From: Spirochaetales bacterium
GTDB taxonomy: Bacteria > Spirochaetota > Spirochaetia > Sphaerochaetales > Sphaerochaetaceae
Length of the DNA stretch: 64,000 bases
Assembly: GCA_028722305.1 (NCBI GenBank)
Contig: JAQYHB010000002.1
Span: 62,001 to 126,000 of the forward strand
Direction of reading: 5' to 3'
Shown piece after piece: positions 1-6,790 of this stretch. Both the position numbers and the translations under genes were made by a program. The notes under the pieces were generated by a model, which worked only from the letters and a program-made list of their open reading frames with translations, was not told the origin of the DNA and did no database searches. How positions within the stretch are numbered: the first letter of the stretch is position 1; every line of letters starts with the position of its first letter.

Positions 1-215
1 GGCAGAAAGCAGATTCTCAGCACCCACTCCAGCACGGTAAGCTTCCACAGCATGCAGATGCCGTAAAGCACCACGTATCCGACGATCATACGGATGATCT
101 GCTGGGCCTTGGTCTGGGACACTCCCTGGTAAAAGCGGTAGAACACCCAGGCAAGGAAAATGACCTGGACGGCCATTTTCACATAGTCGAGCGTCGATTC
201 CATGGTCAAACTCAT
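1..215 (-). CDS. cdaA: Diadenylate cyclase CdaA, N-terminal part (cut by window start)
   Basis: Only the first 71 codons are in the window; the gene runs off the left edge. The visible part holds two hydrophobic stretches separated by a short basic segment (SQTKAQQIIRMIVGYVVLYG) and then a TVLEWVL motif. This is the layout of the transmembrane N-terminus of CdaA/YbbP, which precedes the DisA_N cyclase domain that makes c-di-AMP at the membrane. The catalytic DGA and RHR motifs lie outside the window, so the call rests on the membrane region alone. The start ATG follows AAGGAG with good spacing, and that site overlaps the stop of glpK 12 bases upstream, so the two are probably cotranscribed. 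Confidence 0.65.
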   Translation of the reverse strand, partial: MSLTMESTLDYVKMAVQVIFLAWVFYRFYQGVSQTKAQQIIRMIVGYVVLYGICMLWKLTVLEWVLRICFL

Positions 216-227
216 GCGAGTTTCTCC

Positions 228-1736
228 TTATTCCTCATCCACGTTGATCCAGTTCAGGGTACGGCTGACCGCCTTGCGCCATTTCCGGATCTTCTTGTCC
301 CGCGTCTGGGCATCCATGTCAGGCTCCCACCTGCGCTCTTCCTGCCACTGGGCCCGGAGCTGGTCGAGATCCTTGAACACGCCGCCGGTCAGTCCTGCCG
401 CATAAGCGGCACCCAACGCGGTGGTTTCCACTATCTTAGGACGAATAACCGGGATTGCCAACAGGTCGGACTGGAACTCCATCAGCGGGATGCTGTTGGT
501 GAGCCCCCCGTCCACCTTCAGTTCCTTCATGTGGATGCCGCTGTCGCTCTCCATCGCCTCGAAGATATCGTTGGCCTGAAAGGCGGTCGCCTCAAGGATC
601 GCCCTGCAGAGATGGGCACGGGTCGCGTAGCCGGTCAGGCCGGCGATGACGCCACGCGCCTCGGACCTCCAGTATGGGGCGAAGAGCCCGCTGAACGCGG
701 GTACGATATAGACGCCGCCGCAGTCGGGGACGCTTTCCGCAAGCTGGTCGAGCTCGGGAGCGGAAGAGACGATCTTCAGATTGTCGCGGGCCCACTGCAC
801 CAGGCTCCCCGCCACCGCGACCGATCCCTCCAGGGCGTAGGCAGGCTTCTGCCCGTCGAACTGGTAGGCGACCGTGGAAACCAACCCCATCTTCGAGTAG
901 ACGAGGCGGCTGCCTGTGTTGGAAAGCAGGAAGCAACCGGTACCATAGGTGCATTTGCCCAGCCCCTCGGAGAAGCAAGCCTGCCCGAACAAGGCCGCCT
1001 GCTGGTCGCCCAGGATACCGCAGACCGGCACCTCGCCAAGGAAGGGACCGTCGAGAACCGTCGTTCCGTAGACGCGCCCTACCGAGGGAACGATTGCCGG
1101 CAAGCTCTGCCGGGGAATCCCGAAGAGAGCGAGCATGTCGTCATCCCACTGGAGCGTCTTGATGTCCATCAGCATGTACCGGCTGGCGTTGGTGGCATCG
1201 GTGGCGATCACCTTGCCGCCGGTCAGGTTGTAGAGAAGCCAGGAGTCGACCGTACCGAAAGCCACGTCGCCCTTTTCGGCCGCATAGCGCAACCCCGGCA
1301 CATGGTCCAGCAGCCAGGCGATCTTGCTTGCCGCGAAATAGGGGCTCATGCGCAGGCCAGTCTTCTTCTGGACATACTCCAGCGACACCTTTTCAGAAAG
1401 TTGGTTGACCAGCTCCGAGCCTCTCAGGTCCTGCCAGACAATCGCGTTGTAGTAGGCGCGTCCGGTCTTCGGATTCCAGGCGATGACCGTCTCGCGCTGG
1501 TTGGTGATGCCGACACCCTTGATCTGGTCCGCCGTCACATGGGCCTTCTCCAGAGTCTTGGTGATGCAAGTCGACGTGTTGGCCCAGATTTCGTACGGGT
1601 TATGCTCCACCCAGCCAGGCTGTGGATACACCTGCTTGTGCTCCATCTGATAGGAAGCCACGATATTCGCCTTCTCGTCGAACAAGATGAAACGGGTGCT
1701 GGTCGTACCCTGGTCAATCGATCCAATATACTGCAT
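228..1736 (-). CDS. glpK: Glycerol kinase
   Basis: This FGGY-family kinase of 502 residues phosphorylates glycerol with ATP to sn-glycerol 3-phosphate in the cytoplasm. The N-terminal phosphate loop DQGTTSTRFILFD is present, as are the family segments TNQRET, WQDLRG, the GILGDQQAALFGQ region and the C-terminal DGG motif (KVDGGLTNS). Length is normal for GlpK. The start ATG is preceded by GGAGGAAC. The gene is directly upstream of the cdaA-like gene on the same strand; no glycerol facilitator or glycerol 3-phosphate dehydrogenase gene is visible next to it. Confidence 0.97.
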   Translation of the reverse strand: MQYIGSIDQGTTSTRFILFDEKANIVASYQMEHKQVYPQPGWVEHNPYEIWANTSTCITKTLEKAHVTADQIKGVGITNQRETVIAWNPKTGRAYYNAIVWQDLRGSELVNQLSEKVSLEYVQKKTGLRMSPYFAASKIAWLLDHVPGLRYAAEKGDVAFGTVDSWLLYNLTGGKVIATDATNASRYMLMDIKTLQWDDDMLALFGIPRQSLPAIVPSVGRVYGTTVLDGPFLGEVPVCGILGDQQAALFGQACFSEGLGKCTYGTGCFLLSNTGSRLVYSKMGLVSTVAYQFDGQKPAYALEGSVAVAGSLVQWARDNLKIVSSAPELDQLAESVPDCGGVYIVPAFSGLFAPYWRSEARGVIAGLTGYATRAHLCRAILEATAFQANDIFEAMESDSGIHMKELKVDGGLTNSIPLMEFQSDLLAIPVIRPKIVETTALGAAYAAGLTGGVFKDLDQLRAQWQEERRWEPDMDAQTRDKKIRKWRKAVSRTLNWINVDEE

Positions 1737-1798
1737 GGGACAAGTTCCTCCCTTTTCCGTAAGTATACGTCATCCCGCTCTTTCCATGGGGAGAGTTT

Positions 1799-2329
1799 TT
1801 ACGGGAGGAAACGCATTTCCCTGATTTCTTTCGGGCTAAAGCCACGGTTGGCCCACATGCGGCTATGGTTGTAGAAGGGAATGTAGAACGAAAGCATTGT
1901 TTGCATTTCAATCTGTGAAATGGTCGGGAACTCCAACGAATCGAAAATCTCCTCAAGGTCGTCTACTCCCTTCGCCCGGCGGATATATCCGCTGAAGACA
2001 CCGAGACAGTAACGGCTTCTGGATCTAGTCAAGGAAAAGCGGCCTCGCAGATACTGCTGGAACCCCTTGGACTCCGGAGTCTCGTCGTAGTATAGCGGGT
2101 CGGCATACAAGGCAAGCCGCTCAAGCCCCGGCCGGTACCACGGATGCTGTTCCTGTTGCTTTTCCAGCACCGCAATCTCGTCATGAGGAATTTGGGGATT
2201 CACCACCAGATTCCGATAGCGCATGGCATCCGGACAGTCATCGACCCCGGTCCTGAACAATTCCCTCACCTTTTCCACAGGGATAATCCCATACAGATTC
2301 CCCAGCGCCTGATACAACGACCGTTTCAT
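1799..2329 (-). CDS. Conserved-looking hypothetical protein
   Basis: 176 residues, probably cytoplasmic, with no signal peptide or membrane segment. The start chosen is the ATG at 2329, which follows AGGAGCGGATC; a longer frame to 2389 lacks a good ribosome site. The N-terminal half has a helical segment ALGNLYGIIPVEKVRELF and the middle carries many acidic residues. I do not recognise the family. It stands alone between glpK and the patatin gene, and a 26-bp perfect palindrome lies about 70 bases upstream of its start, which may be its operator. Confidence 0.7.
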   Translation of the reverse strand: MKRSLYQALGNLYGIIPVEKVRELFRTGVDDCPDAMRYRNLVVNPQIPHDEIAVLEKQQEQHPWYRPGLERLALYADPLYYDETPESKGFQQYLRGRFSLTRSRSRYCLGVFSGYIRRAKGVDDLEEIFDSLEFPTISQIEMQTMLSFYIPFYNHSRMWANRGFSPKEIREMRFLP

Positions 2330-2398
2330 GATCCGCTCCTCATCGCATTGTACACCATAGCTCCTACAACGCATACCGAACACAATCAAACAACCATT

Positions 2399-2424
2399 TA
2401 TCTATTCCTAATTAGGAATAGATA
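2399..2424. promoter_or_regulatory. 26-bp perfect palindrome, candidate operator
   Basis: Every base from 2399 to 2424 pairs with its mirror position; the core reads TTCCTAATTAGGAA. There is no loop, no GC-rich stem and no run of T after it, so a protein-binding operator fits better than a terminator. It lies between the end of the patatin gene and the start of the 176-residue hypothetical gene, 70 bases before that start codon. Confidence 0.5.
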
Positions 2425-2482
2425 TTTGCCAAGAATAAAGCAACAAAAGGAAAAGGACCTTGCAAAAAAGAGCATCAGTCCA

Positions 2483-3328
2483 CTATGCGAGAAACTCCAA
2501 CATGGGCTCTATGTTCCTAGCGGCAACCTTGCGTCCTTCCAGATAGGCCCGCATCAACGCCTCCGCGTCATGGCAAACGGCGCCGACACCCAGGGGCGCG
2601 TCCGGCCTGATGACGAAGACATCGCCTTTTTGCTCCTCTTCCCTGACATAGGCGGTCTGAGCGTTGTAGGTCTCGTGGCGGACCACCAGGTCATGCAGAG
2701 CGTGGGGATACTTTCGCAGGCTCCATTTGAGCAGAGCCATTTTGTCCTGGGGCTGTTTCACGTAGCCTAGCGGCTGGGTCAGGATCACTACATCCTTTCC
2801 GTAACCCATTTCCTGGAATTTCCGCAAGGGTATCGAATCTGCGATGCCCCCGTCCAGGTACCGTCTGCCATCAATGACCGAAGGGGTTGAGACAATCGGC
2901 ATGCTGGCAGAGGCCTGCATCCACCTCAAATCGGCGCCGGTCCCTTTGTCGCACAGATGGTAGACAGGTTGCCCGCTCTCGCAGTCGGTGGCCACCACAT
3001 AGAAGTGCATCGGGTTCTTCTGATAGGTCTCGACATCGAAAGGATCCAGGCGGAACGGTATCTCATGATAACAGAAATGTCCTCCATACAGGTCGCCGGT
3101 GACCAGCAACGAGCGCAGACTGCAGTAACGCCAGTCGTGGCAGAATCGGACGTTATACCGGATCACCCGTCCAATCTGGCGGGACTTGTAGTTGCATCCG
3201 AACGATGCCCCGGCCGAGACGCCGATAGCTCCGTCAAAGGTAATACCCCTTTCCATCATCACATCCATGACCCCTGCGGTGAACATGCCCCGCATGGCGC
3301 CCCCTTCCATTACCAGTCCTGTGCTCAT
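2483..3328 (-). CDS. Patatin-like phospholipase family protein
   Basis: 281 residues, probable serine acyl hydrolase of the YjjU type. The glycine-rich oxyanion loop is at the N-terminus (LVMEGGAMRGMFTAGV), the nucleophile elbow GVSAGASFG carries the catalytic Ser, and DGGIAD holds the Asp of the Ser-Asp dyad. No signal peptide is seen, so it should act in the cytoplasm or at the inner membrane face. The start at 3328 is chosen because the glycine-rich loop begins right after it and GAGGT precedes it; upstream codons in the frame do not look like part of the family. It is divergent from the cyclase-family gene. Confidence 0.9.
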   Translation of the reverse strand: MSTGLVMEGGAMRGMFTAGVMDVMMERGITFDGAIGVSAGASFGCNYKSRQIGRVIRYNVRFCHDWRYCSLRSLLVTGDLYGGHFCYHEIPFRLDPFDVETYQKNPMHFYVVATDCESGQPVYHLCDKGTGADLRWMQASASMPIVSTPSVIDGRRYLDGGIADSIPLRKFQEMGYGKDVVILTQPLGYVKQPQDKMALLKWSLRKYPHALHDLVVRHETYNAQTAYVREEEQKGDVFVIRPDAPLGVGAVCHDAEALMRAYLEGRKVAARNIEPMLEFLA

Positions 3329-3441
3329 GGCGACCTCGTGGAAAAATTGTAGCCGACTCGTCCCGAATCCGACAAGCCAAGTAGTTGACGTACGGCCCGG
3401 CACCGTCCATTATCCTTGTTGGACGAAAAGGAGCAAAGCGC

Positions 3442-3990
3442 ATGCTTATTGATTTGACATACCCCCTGAAGGCATCGATGATATCCGCCAACACCGCCGG
3501 AGGACCAGGCCACCTTGGCACCCATTTCGACATCATGGACAAACAGTTCCCGCTGGACTACTCGGAGACCGAGGGACTGCTCTTCAACGTGCAGGGAAAA
3601 GAGGAAATCGGCATTGGCGATGTAGACCTTTCCAGGATCCACCAGGGAGACTTCGTCCTGCTGCGCACCGCATGGATCGAGGAACATCCCTACGACAGCC
3701 CTGAGTACCACCACGGACATCCGCAGGTGAGCCAAGAGCTGATCCACGCCCTGGTAGGCAAGCACATCCGCTTGATCGGCGTCGACAACTCGGGCCTAAG
3801 ACGGGGCCAGGAGCACACCCCTACCGACCAGTACTGCGCCGACCACAGCGTCTTCGTCATCGAGAACCTCTGCAACCTGGACGTGCTGTTGATGAAGGCG
3901 GGAAGCAGCCGCTTCCACATGCACACCTATCCGCTCAACATCGCGGGCCTTTCCGGAGAGCCTGCCCGTGTCGTCGCCGACGTGCGATAA
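3442..3990 (+). CDS. Cyclase family protein (kynurenine formamidase-like metal hydrolase)
   Basis: 182 residues of the PF04199 family. The metal-binding signature is clear: HLGTHFD near residue 25, with further His residues in YHHGHPQVS and a C-terminal HMHTYPLN. Family members hydrolyse N-formylkynurenine or related amides and cyclic substrates; no other tryptophan catabolic genes are nearby, so the substrate is unknown. The start ATG follows AAAGGAG with good spacing. The protein is slightly shorter than typical KynB enzymes (about 200-210 residues). It converges on the ROK-like gene with only 17 bases between the stops. Confidence 0.85.
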   Translation: MLIDLTYPLKASMISANTAGGPGHLGTHFDIMDKQFPLDYSETEGLLFNVQGKEEIGIGDVDLSRIHQGDFVLLRTAWIEEHPYDSPEYHHGHPQVSQELIHALVGKHIRLIGVDNSGLRRGQEHTPTDQYCADHSVFVIENLCNLDVLLMKAGSSRFHMHTYPLNIAGLSGEPARVVADVR

Positions 3991-4007
3991 AGGGAAATCC
4001 TCTCCTG

Positions 4008-4892
4008 CTATTCCTGCCGGCCCTCGACCGTCCAGACCAGCTCTTCACGGTCGTGGGTCAGATAGGCTCCAATTCCACGCAGGATTGCATCGTCGACGTG
4101 CTGCGCCTGCACCACCTCGATACCAAGCAGGTTGGAAATCGGGGGAGCCAGGAAACGGCTGGCATAGGCGATTTTTCCACCAAGGACCAGGAAATCACCG
4201 TAGAGACGGCGAGGAATATTGGTCCTCAGGACCGTGGCAATCCTCGTTCCCACGTCGTTGAACACCCTTCTGGCCCAGAAATCCCCCTGGACGGCCCTGC
4301 GATTGATTTCGTCGACGTCGACCAAATCGGGGAAGCCGGAGAGCTGATGATACTCGCGGCGGATCGCCTTGCGGGAGACATAATCGTCCACCAGCCCGTC
4401 GTGGTAGGGCTTTTTCTCCAGCTGGATGGCAGGCTCATCCTGGTCGTTGACCAGGATTTTCCCTTTGTAGGAGATGGCATAGCCGAGGCTGGTGCCCAGC
4501 ATCAACCCGCTGCAGGAGGGATGTTGGCGGGCAACCCCGTACAAGGTCTCTCCAAGCAGGAACGCGGTGGAGTCGTTCAGATAGGTTGGCTGCATGCCAA
4601 GCCCAAGGAAAATGCGAGAGATGCTCTGCCCGTTCATCGCGCTGAACTTGCGTGTCATATGGAAGACGCCGCGGGCATAATCGAAGGGGCAGGAAACACT
4701 GATCCCGACCCGGCTGACTTGCCCTTGAAAAGGATCAAGCACCTGGCCGAGCGCGTTGATCAGGTCGTATGCGGAACCATCACTGTGGGAGGGTACCGCT
4801 TGGCGGCTTCCCTCGACGAACGAGCCGTCCTCTTCGCAGAGGCCATAGGTGATAAAGGAGTCACCGATGTTTATCGCCAGCATCCGTCCCAT
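4008..4892 (-). CDS. ROK-like sugar kinase / ATPase-fold protein
   Basis: 294 residues with an actin-like ATPase fold: an N-terminal LAINIGDSFITYGL stretch in place of the usual DxGGT loop, and a central GLMLGTSLGYAISYKGKIL segment that resembles the ROK GTGxGxG motif. The usual ROK zinc-binding cysteines are not apparent, so it may be a divergent glucokinase-like enzyme or a non-catalytic relative. The ATG at 4892 is preceded by AAGGAAAG. It converges on the cyclase gene and is divergent from the FAD oxidoreductase. Function beyond the fold is not assignable. Confidence 0.65.
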   Translation of the reverse strand: MGRMLAINIGDSFITYGLCEEDGSFVEGSRQAVPSHSDGSAYDLINALGQVLDPFQGQVSRVGISVSCPFDYARGVFHMTRKFSAMNGQSISRIFLGLGMQPTYLNDSTAFLLGETLYGVARQHPSCSGLMLGTSLGYAISYKGKILVNDQDEPAIQLEKKPYHDGLVDDYVSRKAIRREYHQLSGFPDLVDVDEINRRAVQGDFWARRVFNDVGTRIATVLRTNIPRRLYGDFLVLGGKIAYASRFLAPPISNLLGIEVVQAQHVDDAILRGIGAYLTHDREELVWTVEGRQE

Positions 4893-4996
4893 ACAACGAT
4901 CTTTCCTTCCCGTCCTTTCCTTATACGACAACACACCTAAAAACACAAGATGACCACCGGTTGCTTAGCGCACCAACATTCAGGTACAACCAAGGT

Positions 4997-6169
4997 ATGG
5001 AAATCACGGAAACGCGAGCCACCCCTCTCGCGGGAAACTATGACTTGATTGTCGCGGGCGCGGGAGTCGCCGGCATCTGTGCCGCGGTCAGCGCAAAACG
5101 ACTGGGCGTCCGACGGGTGCTTCTTTTGGAACGCCGAGTCCTATTCGGCGGCCTGGCCACCAGCGGGCTGGTCGGATACTACGAGCCTCTGGACGACGGA
5201 AAAGGCAACAGAATCATGGCCGGCATGAGCCAGGAGCTGGCGGAGCTCGCGATGAAATGGGGCTATCAGGCCCTAGATGAGCGATGGCGTGGGTTCCCCC
5301 TTCACGGGCCTGAGGGAATCCGGACCAAGTTCCATTTCTCTCCCAACATCTTCGCCCTCGCGCTGAACGACCTGCTGGACAAAGCGGGGGTCGAGACGCT
5401 GATGGAGGCGCTCGTCGTCGATGCGAGAAAAAGCAAAGACGGAACGACGGTGATGGTCGAGACAAGGGACGGAAGGAGAGCCTACCTCGGCGCCGTTGCC
5501 ATCGACACCACCGGTGATGGCATCCTCCTGGACCGGCTGGGAATCCCTACCAAGACCGGACAGAACTGGTTCACCTACATGTCCTATCTGAGTTCCCTAG
5601 ACTACGCCAGGCAAGCAGTAGCAGAGGGAAGCGTCGGACATCTGAACCAGTGGATCAATGTCGGCAGCAACCTCTTCGGGACCAACCAGCCTGCAGGGCT
5701 TTCCCAAAGCACCGGGACCACCTGTGAGGAGGTCACCTTTCTGATCCGCGAAGGGCAGCGCAGGCTTCTCCAGAAGCTGGCGGAAACGGAAGGGAATGAC
5801 AGGGATATCACCGCACTTCCCACCATGCCCCAGTTCCGGGAAACCCGGAGGATCGATGGGAAACGGACATTGACCGGCAAAGACGCCTGCAAACACCAGG
5901 AAGACACAATCGGACTCTGTCCTGATTTCATCCACCCCGGCCCTTGGTATGAGATACCTTTCGGCACGCTGTACAACCAAGCCGACGACCGTGTCCTGAC
6001 CGCCGGACGCTCCATCAGCGCGAACGGCTGGGCATGGGAGGTGACCAGGGAAATACCGGTCGCCGCCCTGACCGGACAGGCGGCAGCCACTGCGGCGAAA
6101 CTGATGCTCGAGGGAGCATGCGGAGCAGCGGCCATCAACCTCCATGCGTTGCAGGAATCGCTACAATAG
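4997..6169 (+). CDS. FAD-dependent oxidoreductase (PF12831 type)
   Basis: 390 residues. The N-terminal dinucleotide-binding motif IVAGAGVAGICAAVSAKRLG binds FAD, followed by LLERRVLFGGLATSGLVG, the typical second conserved block of this family, and a C-terminal RSISANGWAWEVTREIPVAA segment that closes the FAD site. Substrate is unknown; family members occur with carbohydrate-degradation genes, but none are beside it here. The ATG at 4997 is chosen because the upstream frame shows no family similarity; only a weak AAGG precedes it, and a possible -35 (TTGCTT) with a poor -10 ends a few bases upstream, so a very short leader is possible. Confidence 0.85.
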   Translation: MEITETRATPLAGNYDLIVAGAGVAGICAAVSAKRLGVRRVLLLERRVLFGGLATSGLVGYYEPLDDGKGNRIMAGMSQELAELAMKWGYQALDERWRGFPLHGPEGIRTKFHFSPNIFALALNDLLDKAGVETLMEALVVDARKSKDGTTVMVETRDGRRAYLGAVAIDTTGDGILLDRLGIPTKTGQNWFTYMSYLSSLDYARQAVAEGSVGHLNQWINVGSNLFGTNQPAGLSQSTGTTCEEVTFLIREGQRRLLQKLAETEGNDRDITALPTMPQFRETRRIDGKRTLTGKDACKHQEDTIGLCPDFIHPGPWYEIPFGTLYNQADDRVLTAGRSISANGWAWEVTREIPVAALTGQAAATAAKLMLEGACGAAAINLHALQESLQ

Positions 6170-6186
6170 CAGGGAGTTCCGCTCCA

Positions 6187-6780
6187 TTACCCGAACTGAG
6201 AAGGATCCTTAATGGGACAATGGGACTTTCGCCCATCGGCCATGTCATAGCGCATAATCTGGCAGTTACGTATGTGGATGTCCTGGAACTCCTGGAAGGT
6301 ATAGCTACCAAAATACGTAGCCGTCAACCTGCTCATCATCCCATGGCAGACCCACAGGACATTCTCCCCATGGAAGCGTTCCGGCAAGGTGTCGATGACC
6401 TGGTAGAGCCTGGCGGCGACGTCCACCAACGATTCCCCGCCGGGAAAGCGGTTGAAAGGATCCGACCTGCGCTCCTGGTAGCGCGGGTCGTCATACCCGA
6501 CTCCCTCCAAGTCACCGAAAGCAATCTCGTGGATCATCGGCTCCGGGACCGCAGTCAAGGAAAGCGCCTCCTCGATGCAGCTGGCCGTCTGACGCGCCCT
6601 CAGCATCGGCGATACCAGGATATGCTTGATCTGGTTCTCCGGCTGGCGCTCCTTCAGTATCCTTGCCGCCTCGCGTGCCTGCTCCCACCCCTTCTCGGTG
6701 AGGGAGACATCCACCATCCCGCAAATCTTCCGCCGGACATTCCATTCGCTCTCTCCATGACGTACGGTAAACAGGTACAT
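6187..6780 (-). CDS. Histidine phosphatase family protein (phosphoglycerate mutase-like)
   Basis: 197 residues, cytoplasmic. The catalytic signature RHGESEWN is at residues 7-14, and the second catalytic His lies in WVCHGMMSRL near residue 145. Length and pattern fit the GpmB/CobC/PhoE group of small phosphatases rather than a true glycolytic mutase, but the substrate cannot be told from sequence. The start follows AAAGGAG and lies 10 bases after the stop of the M16C peptidase gene on the same strand, so the two are very likely one transcript. It converges on the FAD oxidoreductase gene. Confidence 0.92.
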   Translation of the reverse strand: MYLFTVRHGESEWNVRRKICGMVDVSLTEKGWEQAREAARILKERQPENQIKHILVSPMLRARQTASCIEEALSLTAVPEPMIHEIAFGDLEGVGYDDPRYQERRSDPFNRFPGGESLVDVAARLYQVIDTLPERFHGENVLWVCHGMMSRLTATYFGSYTFQEFQDIHIRNCQIMRYDMADGRKSHCPIKDPSQFG

Positions 6781-6790
6781 GCTTTCTCCT

